From: Saccharomycopsis phalli
Taxonomy: Eukaryota > Ascomycota > Saccharomycetes > Ascoideales > Saccharomycopsidaceae
DNA length: 64,000 nt
Reading direction: 5' to 3'
Assembly (NCBI GenBank): GCA_020342235.1
Contig: CP073212.1
Coordinates: 620,001-684,000 of the forward strand
The translations under genes and the position numbers were made by a program. Shown piece by piece: positions 1 through 7,926 of the stretch (the stretch's first letter is position 1; every line of letters begins with the position of its first letter). Below the pieces are notes generated by a model. The model saw only the letters and a list, made by a program, of their open reading frames with translations. It did no database searches and was not told the origin of the DNA.

Positions 1-1089
1 AAGCTGTTTGTCGACTTGTTTGGCGAGGACTTGCCCAAGCCGGTTTCCCAGGCAGGGCATTCTCAGCCAATGGCTGCCCAGGGAATGGTTTCCCAGCCAA
101 TGCTCACCCAGCTGGCCTCGATTCTGGCTTCTCTGGCCTCGATTCTGGCTTCTCTGGCCTTGATTCTGGCTCCTCTGACCTCTCTGGCTCCTCTGACCTC
201 TCTGATCCTGACCTCTCTGATCCTGACCATGGCCCAAGGAAACCCCCTCTTGGACAAATCCTTGCCCGAAACACCCCTCGAGGAACTCGACTTGGACAAC
301 CCAGACCCCTTCCGGTCCCCTCCAGTGCTCCAGCACCTGTTCACCGCACCAGACACCCTCCCCAAGAAACCAGGCCCGGTGTCGAGCCCAGGCGGCTCCA
401 GCACCCCCTCCCCCCGCAAAGCGTACCCCACCGGCCTGCCCGGGGCCGCGGGTCACGTGCGCAAGGCGGGCGGGTTCATGAAGCTCGACCAGTTGACTAC
501 TTTGGAGGAAGGACAGGTTCTGCAGCCCGTGTCGGCGCCAGCGTCGCGCCTGCAGTCTCCAGGGGTGTCCCGTACCAAGAACTTGAACAACTTGCGCATC
601 GAAATGCCCAAACCCGTGCTTGAGGGACTCGAAGGACTCGGCATGCCGACAGTGCCGTCGCCCAATGGTAAGTCGCCGTTGGTCAACTCGTACACCAAGG
701 CCGACGTCAACTCGTACACCAAGGCCGACGTCAACCAGTTTGGCTTTTCCGGCAACGCGCCCAAGACAATGACGCCGCTCACGGAAAAGTCGCTTGAGTC
801 TGCCATGGCGCCGCTCATGGAAAAGTCATTCGAGTCCGTCATGGCGCCGCTCGACGACGAGGAAAAGCCACCGGCGGTGCCAAAGCCACCAGCCGCGCCG
901 CGCGACGTGCCGCATGAAGACGCCGACAAGCCGCTGGCGGTGCCCGTGGTGCCGACGCTCAACCCAATGGTGTTTTTGGACAGCACGCCCAAGGGGGTGT
1001 TGATTGACGAGTTGGAGAAGATGTTGGTTGGGTTTGCGCAGACGTTGGACATAATCCAGGGGGAGATGGATGTTTTGAATGGGGATTAG
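1..1089 (+). CDS. Unrecognised Ser/Pro-rich protein, C-terminal part (cut by window edge)
   Basis: The reading frame is open from the first base and ends at TAG 1087-1089, so the 5' end lies outside the window. I do not recognise the family. The visible 362 residues are mostly disordered. A low-complexity tract is encoded at 112-228, then come SP-type possible CDK/MAPK sites (SPRK, SPNGK), two tandem copies of NSYTKADV near 690-735 and imperfect PLTEKSLESAMA-like repeats near 775-850. The C-terminal 40 residues (LIDELEKMLVGFAQT...) look helical and could be a short coiled coil. The low-complexity tract holds 13 CTG codons: read as Leu it gives an odd Leu/Ala/Ile run, read as Ser an ordinary Ser/Thr/Ala linker. 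I see this as a real gene because of length and codon use, but no function can be assigned. Confidence 0.7.
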   Translation, partial: KLFVDLFGEDLPKPVSQAGHSQPMAAQGMVSQPMLTQLASILASLASILASLALILAPLTSLAPLTSLILTSLILTMAQGNPLLDKSLPETPLEELDLDNPDPFRSPPVLQHLFTAPDTLPKKPGPVSSPGGSSTPSPRKAYPTGLPGAAGHVRKAGGFMKLDQLTTLEEGQVLQPVSAPASRLQSPGVSRTKNLNNLRIEMPKPVLEGLEGLGMPTVPSPNGKSPLVNSYTKADVNSYTKADVNQFGFSGNAPKTMTPLTEKSLESAMAPLMEKSFESVMAPLDDEEKPPAVPKPPAAPRDVPHEDADKPLAVPVVPTLNPMVFLDSTPKGVLIDELEKMLVGFAQTLDIIQGEMDVLNGD

Positions 1090-2140
1090 GGTAGGAGAGA
1101 TGGAGGAGATGGGATGATGTATATAAATGACATTGTCGACATTTTGGATATGCTTATGATGTGATATGTTGGATATCATGATGTTATGGATATCATGATA
1201 TTATGGATTTTACAGTGATATTATGGACGTGTTTGATATCATGATATGATGGATATAAATGACATGGATATGTTGGATATCATGATATTATGGATGTTAC
1301 AGTGATATTATGGACGTGTTTGATATCATGATATGATGGATATAAATGACATGGATATGTTGGATATAAATGACATTATGGATACGTTGGAGATACAATG
1401 ATATTATGGATATGATGGACATCAATGACATTTGCTAGATATGCTGGACATTAATATTACCATATTAGATATGTTGGATATTTTGTCATTATACTAGATA
1501 TGCTAGATATGTTGGATATCTCGTTAATGATATATTGGATATCTCATCAATGATATATTGGACATCTCATCAATGATATATTGGAAATCTCGTTAATGAT
1601 ATATTGGACATCTCATTAATGTTGTATTGACTATCTCATCAATGTTACATTGGATATATGCCTATAATGTTAGTGACGTCATAATTGGTACACGTTGGCC
1701 ATTGATTTATTATTGATATTACTCATTAATATACGCCATCACATTACACGTTGTATATAACGTTGAATCACATTGTATCACGTTGGATATTATTCATTGG
1801 ATCATTGATTTATACATTGGATCATTGACATCATGCGTCATTGATATCATACATGATTCATTGATTTATACATTGGATCATTCATCTCATACATATCTCG
1901 TTACATCACCTGGATATCATACATGTCGTCCCTCTGATTATCATCTTACCCACCATATTTACAGTACAGTAACCAATATACAGTAGAATAATACCAATGT
2001 AGCCAGAAGCCCATTACCCATAAACATATCCATTACCATTATCCATTACCATTATCCATAAACATATCCATTACCATCATCCATTAATATCATCCATTAT
2101 CCATCACCACTCTCACCACCCTCACCACCCTCAACTATGC
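1090..2140. other. Intergenic, AT-rich with tandem GATATCATGATAT-type repeats
   Basis: No gene is visible. An 87-bp unit is present about twice at roughly 1185-1365, followed by degenerate copies of shorter motifs: TTGGATAT with ATGATA to about 1600, CATTGGATCATTGAT near 1790-1890, and CCATTACCATTAT near 2010-2100. The last 60 bp upstream of the next ATG are C/A-rich. It serves as 3' flank of the first gene and 5' flank of the SLD3-like gene. Confidence 0.7.
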
Positions 2141-3613
2141 ATGCACATTAACAATTTTCTCATGGTCCATACACACCTCAAACAACTCCTCAAACCTCAG
2201 CCCAAAACACACACATGGTACTCCAGCCACTTCCCCCCGTCATGGACTCTCGACAAATGCTACTCCGACAACGAAACCCGCTTCTTGCTCCCCCCAGCAA
2301 AACCAAAAACCAAGCTGCGCAAGGTCGAGCTCCACTCAGAACAAGACCACGAATTGCTCAGCAACCAAGGCGCAACAACGTACTTGGCCAAGCGGTACTT
2401 TGACATGTTGTACTCCATCAACTTGCCCATATATTACTTTGCCAAAACCACGCTTGCCCGCCTAGAGTCCTTGCACAAGACCGACAGGCCCAGATTGGCC
2501 CGGATCTTGCTACACCAGGTCCTGGATTTGCACCTGTTCGACTCTCGCCACGAGACAAGTGCCACCAGCCCCTTGGGGTTGTTGTCCTTCCCATGTGGCG
2601 ACTCGGAAACCGAGTTCCGCCGCCAGTACTCCGACAAGCATCTGGACATTATTAGCGGGGTATCGCGCGCAATACACAGCGAATCGGGCCTCCAAGGAGC
2701 CAGCAAGGACGCATGGGGCAAGTACTGTCTCATGTTCAAGATAAGAGAGGCCCAATTGCAGGTGTTGTTGCTTCTACAGTACCTCTACTTGGACATTACT
2801 GACATACAGAGCTCGAGCGAATTGGTGCAACACACCATTCTCAGGCAGCCCAGCGGCCGGTTGGGGCTTGTGAGGAAGCGGCTGAAGATCCAAAGGGCAA
2901 AATTGGAGTCGCCAGAGCCCCTGGTCGAGAAAACCAGCGTCTACTACCGCAACTTGCTCAACACATACTTGGACAGATTGGCCATCTGGGACATTATTCT
3001 CCAGTCGCAGGACGTGTCGCTGATCGAGGGCTTGAACCACGAGTTGGTGACATGCTCCGAGTTCATCCACAAGGCTGTGATACCGTACTTCTTCAACAAG
3101 AGCCCGCACATTATCAAGTACATCCGGCGGAAAGTGGTGGGCGAGCTCAGAACGGCTCCCAAGAGAACAAAGAGCGTGCAAGTAACCTCGTTACGGTCCA
3201 AGAACATTGCCCAGCAGTTTACAGTGAGCAAGTCGCTCAAAAAGTCGCAGTCCACCAACTCAACCGACTTTCTTAGCAAGCGGGTCGTGGACTTGACAGT
3301 GGTGAAACCGCGCACCAGGAAAATTACAAAGTCAAAGAGTCTTATTGGCGAAAATGTGTTTAAGCGGACCAAGCCCCAGGTGGCTGAGAAGTCAGTTTCC
3401 CAGATTGAAGCTACACCAGTGAAGAGCGCCAGTCAGAAATTTGGGATTTTACCGGGGATCCAGGGGAAGAATCTCAGCCAGCAGTTGTTGCTGGTGCAGG
3501 AGGATTTCATAGAGGGGGATGAAAAAGGGTTTGTGCATGGCGATTTGACAAAGTTGGAGGGGATGCTTGATAAGGATTATGTGATTGAGAGTGATGAAGA
3601 GATGGGTATGTGA
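2141..3613 (+). CDS. SLD3: SLD3-like DNA replication initiation factor
   Basis: This 490-residue protein resembles Sld3 (Treslin/TICRR relative), which recruits Cdc45 to loaded Mcm2-7 and, once phosphorylated by CDK, binds Dpb11 to start DNA replication. The best evidence is the block LAKRYFDMLYSINLPIYYFA followed by a KTTLARLESL segment around residues 80-115; I recall this as the start of the Sld3 Cdc45-binding domain, which would fill roughly residues 75-330. The C-terminal third is basic and disordered, with one full CDK site (TPVK, Thr425). It is shorter than S. cerevisiae Sld3 (668 aa). The first ATG is at 2141; a second in-frame ATG at 2162 could be the real start. The assignment rests on remembered family motifs, not a search. 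Another helical replication or chromatin protein remains possible. Confidence 0.6.
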   Translation: MHINNFLMVHTHLKQLLKPQPKTHTWYSSHFPPSWTLDKCYSDNETRFLLPPAKPKTKLRKVELHSEQDHELLSNQGATTYLAKRYFDMLYSINLPIYYFAKTTLARLESLHKTDRPRLARILLHQVLDLHLFDSRHETSATSPLGLLSFPCGDSETEFRRQYSDKHLDIISGVSRAIHSESGLQGASKDAWGKYCLMFKIREAQLQVLLLLQYLYLDITDIQSSSELVQHTILRQPSGRLGLVRKRLKIQRAKLESPEPLVEKTSVYYRNLLNTYLDRLAIWDIILQSQDVSLIEGLNHELVTCSEFIHKAVIPYFFNKSPHIIKYIRRKVVGELRTAPKRTKSVQVTSLRSKNIAQQFTVSKSLKKSQSTNSTDFLSKRVVDLTVVKPRTRKITKSKSLIGENVFKRTKPQVAEKSVSQIEATPVKSASQKFGILPGIQGKNLSQQLLLVQEDFIEGDEKGFVHGDLTKLEGMLDKDYVIESDEEMGM

Positions 3614-3656
3614 CTGCTGCGGATTGCAGAAAGAGGAGAGGCAAGAGAATACAAAA

Positions 3657-3792
3657 GACGAGAGAGAAGATATGACGAGAGAGAAGATATGACGAGAGAG
3701 AAGATATGACAAGAGAGAAGATATGACGAGAGAGAAGATATGACAAGAGAGAAGATATGACAAGAGAGAAGATATGACAAGAGAGAAGACAT
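3657..3792. repeat. 17-bp minisatellite, 8 copies (GACGAGAGAGAAGATAT)
   Basis: Eight head-to-tail 17-bp units start at 3657 and recur every 17 bp. Copies alternate GACG and GACA at their start. The strand is entirely purine-rich, so it could form triplex or R-loop structures; it lies about 45 bp after the SLD3-like stop codon. Confidence 0.9.
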
Positions 3793-4440
3793 GTCAAGAG
3801 ACAAGAGAAGACATGAGACAAGGAAAAGTTTTGAAAGTGTGGTTTAAGCATGATAACCATGCTGTCTAGACAGAGGGACAATGAATATCTACACAGTCTG
3901 AACGTGAGAAGTTGGATAAAAGAGCATAGCCGAGGTTATTGGATGGCGTATGATTGTCTGGTAAATGTCCGAGGTGCTATAAACGGCAATGCTGACTCGC
4001 AGTATTAATTGTGTTGGGATTGCGTGGGTTGGCAATATGGAGGAGTTGGTGATATGGAGGAGTTGGATACTTGGACATGCTAATTGACATGGAAACCATT
4101 TGGCTGATGAGAATTGGCATCTTTAATGGTCTTGCAATAACATGACCTTTATGATTCTCATGATTGTCTACCGTTTACCATGCAATGAGATGATACGGAA
4201 TGACATGCTGTTTAATAAACAGTGTTTAATGAATATTGTTTAATTATATACTGCTTAATGAATACTGTTTAATAGCATAGTAGGCAATGACTGCTTAATT
4301 ATACACTGCTTAATTATACACTACTTAATTATAGACTACTTAATGAATACTGTATAATGAATACTGTTTGATTATACAGTGTTTAATGGATACTGTTCAA
4401 TAGCATACTGGTCAATGACCGTTTAATTATACACTGTTTA

Positions 4441-4550
4441 ATGTCTGTTCAATGTCTGTTTAATGTCTGTTCAATGTCTGTTCAATGTCTGTTCAATGTC
4501 TGTTCAATGTCTGTTCAATGTCTGTTCAATGTCTGTTCAATGTCTGTTCA
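4441..4550. repeat. 11-bp minisatellite (TGTCTGTTCAA), about 10 copies
   Basis: About ten consecutive copies of an 11-bp unit, nearly perfect apart from one TTTAA variant near the left end. It is non-coding. Confidence 0.9.
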
Positions 4551-4690
4551 ATGACATTTTTAATCAATTACACAGTTTGACATTATCAATACACCTGTAT
4601 TATAACTAGCATACGAGTTGGTAAATGGCCAGAATATTCTCTTGGCATTTCTACTAAACAAAATTCATCCAGTTATATTCTTGGCCCGAC

Positions 4691-4765
4691 CATACATTAT
4701 CACAGGTGGGAGAAAAGTCGAGTAGACAGGATGACCAGCCCATACATTATCACAGGTGGGAGAAA
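4691..4765. repeat. 25-bp direct repeat, 50-bp spacing
   Basis: The sequence CATACATTATCACAGGTGGG plus AGAAA occurs at 4691-4715 and again at 4741-4765, about 150-230 bp before the epsin ATG. The copies are identical, so this may be a recent duplication or a repeated regulator site in the epsin promoter. Confidence 0.85.
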
Positions 4766-4918
4766 GCCAAGTAAATTGACTGCCATTGCTCAAGAGAGTA
4801 GATCGAGTCAAGTAGAACCCATTGTCACCACATTGGCAGCCTGCGGCTATGTCATGCCCCCATCGCTCACAACCACTTAGCCCCTATATCGATTGCACAG
4901 CAATTTCAATCCCATACA

Positions 4919-6433
4919 ATGTCCAGGAGCGTGATCCGGTCGATAAAAAACGTCGCCAACGGCTATACTCATGCGCAGGTTCTTGTGCGGAAAGCCACTG
5001 CGAACGATTCCGACGGCCCCACCATCAGCCAGATGGAGGAGATTGCGCGGCACACCTTCAGCGTGATTGAGTTCAAGGACGTGATGGACATGATTGACAA
5101 GCGGTTGAACGACAAGGGCAAGTACTGGAAGCACGTGGCCAAGTCGCTCACGCTTCTCGACTATCTTGTTCGCTACGGGTCCGAGGACGTGGTCATTTGG
5201 TCCAAGACCAACTTGTACATCATCAAGACGCTACGTGAGTTCCGCTACGTCGACGAGTCGGGTTACGACCAGGGAGGCGTCATCCGTGCCAAGGCCAAGG
5301 AGTTGACCAGCTTGTTGCGTGACGACGAGCGGTTGCAGCAGGAACGGCGCACCAACAACGGCGACTCGCGCCGGCGGAACCGGCGAGACAACAACGGCTA
5401 TGACGACGACTTGCAGCGCGCCTTGGAGGAGAGCCGCCAGTCGGCGTTGGACGACGAGCGCAGAAGAGAGGACGTTGAGGACGACGAGGCGTTGCGCCAG
5501 GCGATTCAGTTGTCCAAAGAGGAGGAGGAGTTGAAGCGGCGCCGTGAGTTGGAGCAGCAGAATCTCTTGGACCTTGACGACGAGCCGGAGGTCCAGCACG
5601 GCACGAGTTATCTGATTGGGTACGTTCCCCAGACCCAGTATGTGCAGTTGGACTTGTATGGCAACCCGGTACAGTACAACCAGGTGAATACCATGAACAC
5701 GGGACTTCTCCAGAATGCATATGCCGACCAGAATGCGTATTTCCAGCAACAGCAATTGCAGCAGCAACAATTGCAGCAACAGCAACTAGCTCAGCAACAA
5801 CTAGCTCAGCAACAACTAGCTCAGCAACAACTAGCTCAGCAGCAGTTTTCCCAGCCTCTGGAGATTCTTCCTCTTCAGACGGGCTCCAACAATCCGTTTG
5901 CCCGGCAAGACAACTTGAAGCAGGAACAAGATCTCCAACGCCAACAGGAACTTCAACGCCAACAGGAACTTCAACGCCAACAGGAACTTCAACGTCAAGA
6001 GCTCCAACGTCAAGAACTCCAACGTCAAGAGCTCCAACGCCAGCAAGAGCTCCAACGCCAACAAGACCTTGCTCAGCAACCTGCGCCAATTGCCCAGACC
6101 CTCACCGGACAACAGAAACTCAACCAAAAACACTCGGAACTCAACTTGTTACTTGCCGAGGGCACCGGAGTCGACACCTTTGGCAACACCGGCGAACAAC
6201 GAATCCCGCACCATTTCACCTCGTCACAGTTTATCAATTCCCATGGGACTGGCGTGAAGCAACAGGGAAGCACCAACCCATTCTTTAACCAGCAGTACAC
6301 TGGTGTGGCTAGTACAAACATTGCCTCGACGCCAACCGGCTATGGGTTTGGAAACAGCAACGGCACCTCCAACGGAACTTCTCATGGTGCGCCCCACGGA
6401 GCGTCCCACGGAGCGTCTTTGATTGATCTTTGA
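4919..6433 (+). CDS. ENT2: Epsin (ENTH-domain endocytic adaptor, Ent1/Ent2 type)
   Basis: Epsins bind PI(4,5)P2, ubiquitinated cargo, clathrin and EH-domain proteins at endocytic sites. The 504-residue protein has the full layout. An ENTH domain spans about residues 5-150 (KGKYWKHVAKSLTLLDYLVRYG and REFRYVDESGYDQG blocks). Two UIM-type ubiquitin-binding helices lie at about 162-177 and 188-203. A clathrin-box-like LLDLDDE lies near 216-222, and two NPF motifs (NNPFARQ, TNPFFNQ) bind EH domains. The chain ends in a terminal clathrin box, SLIDL. The middle is Gln-rich with two coding repeats, LAQQQ near 5775-5845 and ELQRQQ/ELQRQ near 5940-6070. The start ATG at 4919 matches the conserved beginning of fungal epsins. 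I cannot separate Ent1 from Ent2; most CUG-clade yeasts are expected to have one such gene. Confidence 0.93.
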   Translation: MSRSVIRSIKNVANGYTHAQVLVRKATANDSDGPTISQMEEIARHTFSVIEFKDVMDMIDKRLNDKGKYWKHVAKSLTLLDYLVRYGSEDVVIWSKTNLYIIKTLREFRYVDESGYDQGGVIRAKAKELTSLLRDDERLQQERRTNNGDSRRRNRRDNNGYDDDLQRALEESRQSALDDERRREDVEDDEALRQAIQLSKEEEELKRRRELEQQNLLDLDDEPEVQHGTSYLIGYVPQTQYVQLDLYGNPVQYNQVNTMNTGLLQNAYADQNAYFQQQQLQQQQLQQQQLAQQQLAQQQLAQQQLAQQQFSQPLEILPLQTGSNNPFARQDNLKQEQDLQRQQELQRQQELQRQQELQRQELQRQELQRQELQRQQELQRQQDLAQQPAPIAQTLTGQQKLNQKHSELNLLLAEGTGVDTFGNTGEQRIPHHFTSSQFINSHGTGVKQQGSTNPFFNQQYTGVASTNIASTPTGYGFGNSNGTSNGTSHGAPHGASHGASLIDL

Positions 6434-7926
6434 AGATCGGGGACGCTGGGTATTGCATCTGGTTGTAAATTGCCTTTTGGAGTTGGCCTAGCTGTCTTTG
6501 AGATGATATCTGGCTTGCGGATGAATTGACTGAATCAAGACTGACGAATCCAAAGCCTGTCCAAGTCGATACAGTTTCTTAATACACTTGTTTGAATATC
6601 ACCGTAGTGACTGCCTTTATCCTGTTGTACTCATTAAGCCGCCAATCAAAACACAGTACAAAAAGTCGGTACCAGCTGATTGTTTATGATAAACGTACCA
6701 TTTTACATTGTGCCGGTTTTCTATGAATAATATGTATGTTGGTATTTAGCTGTCTCTAGGACCACGGCTATTTGACGATATTTCACTCAGCAGTGCCGAA
6801 GCTGCTATTGAAACCCTTTGTCGGCCCTCTAATACCCATTACTTTTATATATTCACTAGTTCTAGTTGAAAGTTTATCTCTGGAGCCGTATAGCTATAGG
6901 CTTGCATGAATATTATCATGTGAGCAGTTGTATTGGCTGTGTGAGCTATACAGGTTTAACCCAGGATGTACCAATGTTTCATCTCTTGAGTTTTCCTAAA
7001 ATGGTGAGACTTTTGAATTAGCAAATATTCTGGGAATTTCTACACATCTAGTTGATTACAGTTTACGTAATAAAACGAGATTTGTCGACTTGTCTTTATT
7101 TCCTCCAGATCCATGGGTTTGGCACGAGGAATGGACTTGGCTGGACCATTTTCTTTTGCTGAACATTCCATTCTATAAATTGCTCTTTTAGACCATTTTC
7201 TTTCTGCAGCGACATTCTTTCCTGTCAATGTCAATTTCATCGTCTAGAGTGACGTTACAAACTTGTGCTTATATTTACCTAATTATAGATGTGTTTTGTT
7301 CCTTTGTAATTGAATAATCAAAACGACAGTGATGGTTGAATTTTCTTTTCTTTTCAACTATGGAAATATCTCTCTTTATAGGAGACATGTCCTCATAAGT
7401 TCCCATGGCCATGAGTTTCACATACGTTACCACTGCATGTTGTGCCGTTGTGTGAGTACATTCAAACGTGGAATAGCTTCTCCGTTATAGGTGACTTGTT
7501 GTGGTTTTCAACCTCGGTACTTTTTCTTTAGACCTCTTATTTTCAGAACCTCTTGGAAAAGAGTATTCTTTCAAGTATAGTCAGAATTTACTTGAATAGT
7601 CTAGCGAATATATTAAACTATTTTATCCATAGGTAGCTTGACTATTACAGTTGTATGTTGGCGGTATTTCCATCTCTTGATGAGCCATGAAACGATGTTA
7701 GGAATGTAGACGGTTGAAGTGGAAGAATCAATAGACTTTTACTAATGGTTGTTGACAATAGTTTTCAACAATAATGGTTGTCTGACAATACTAGTTGTCT
7801 AATAATAACAGTTTTCTGACAAGCAATAATTGCCTGTTTAGTCAATACGACTCATTCTACATCAACTCAATCTGCGTCAACTCTCCATGCATCAAATTTC
7901 CAACTATCCTCAACTTCCTCATCACA
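6434..7926. other. Intergenic between convergent genes; mostly unique sequence
   Basis: About 1.5 kb between the stop codons of the epsin and LAM genes. Unlike most intergenic DNA here it is largely non-repetitive. I see no convincing gene: a 66-codon ATG-started frame on the minus strand (7040-7240) has no homology I recognise. A motif at about 7569-7613 (TTTCAAGTATA, a 19-nt insertion, then AGCGAATATAT) resembles a motif at 30294-30322. The end (7735-7800) has TTGACAATAGTTTTCAACAA-type short repeats. This is long for a terminator-terminator space, so an undetected ncRNA or an old degraded element is possible. Confidence 0.5.

Larger units (their letters stand above)
3614..4918. other. Intergenic with three separate tandem repeats
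   Basis: No gene is visible. After the SLD3-like gene come a purine-rich 17-bp repeat (3657-3792), unique DNA, a stretch of TTTAAT/TATACTG-rich imperfect repeats (4200-4440), an 11-bp repeat (4441-4550), and a 25-bp direct repeat spaced by 50 bp (4691-4765). The last 150 bp, with a CCTATATCG stretch near 4881, are the epsin promoter. Confidence 0.7.

Noticed and set aside
5280-6089. Long minus-strand frames opposite the epsin gene
   Set aside because: They arise from the Gln/Arg-rich coding repeats read backwards.
7040-7240. 66-codon minus-strand ATG frame
   Set aside because: Short, no promoter signal, no homology; chance is likely in 1.5 kb of spacer.
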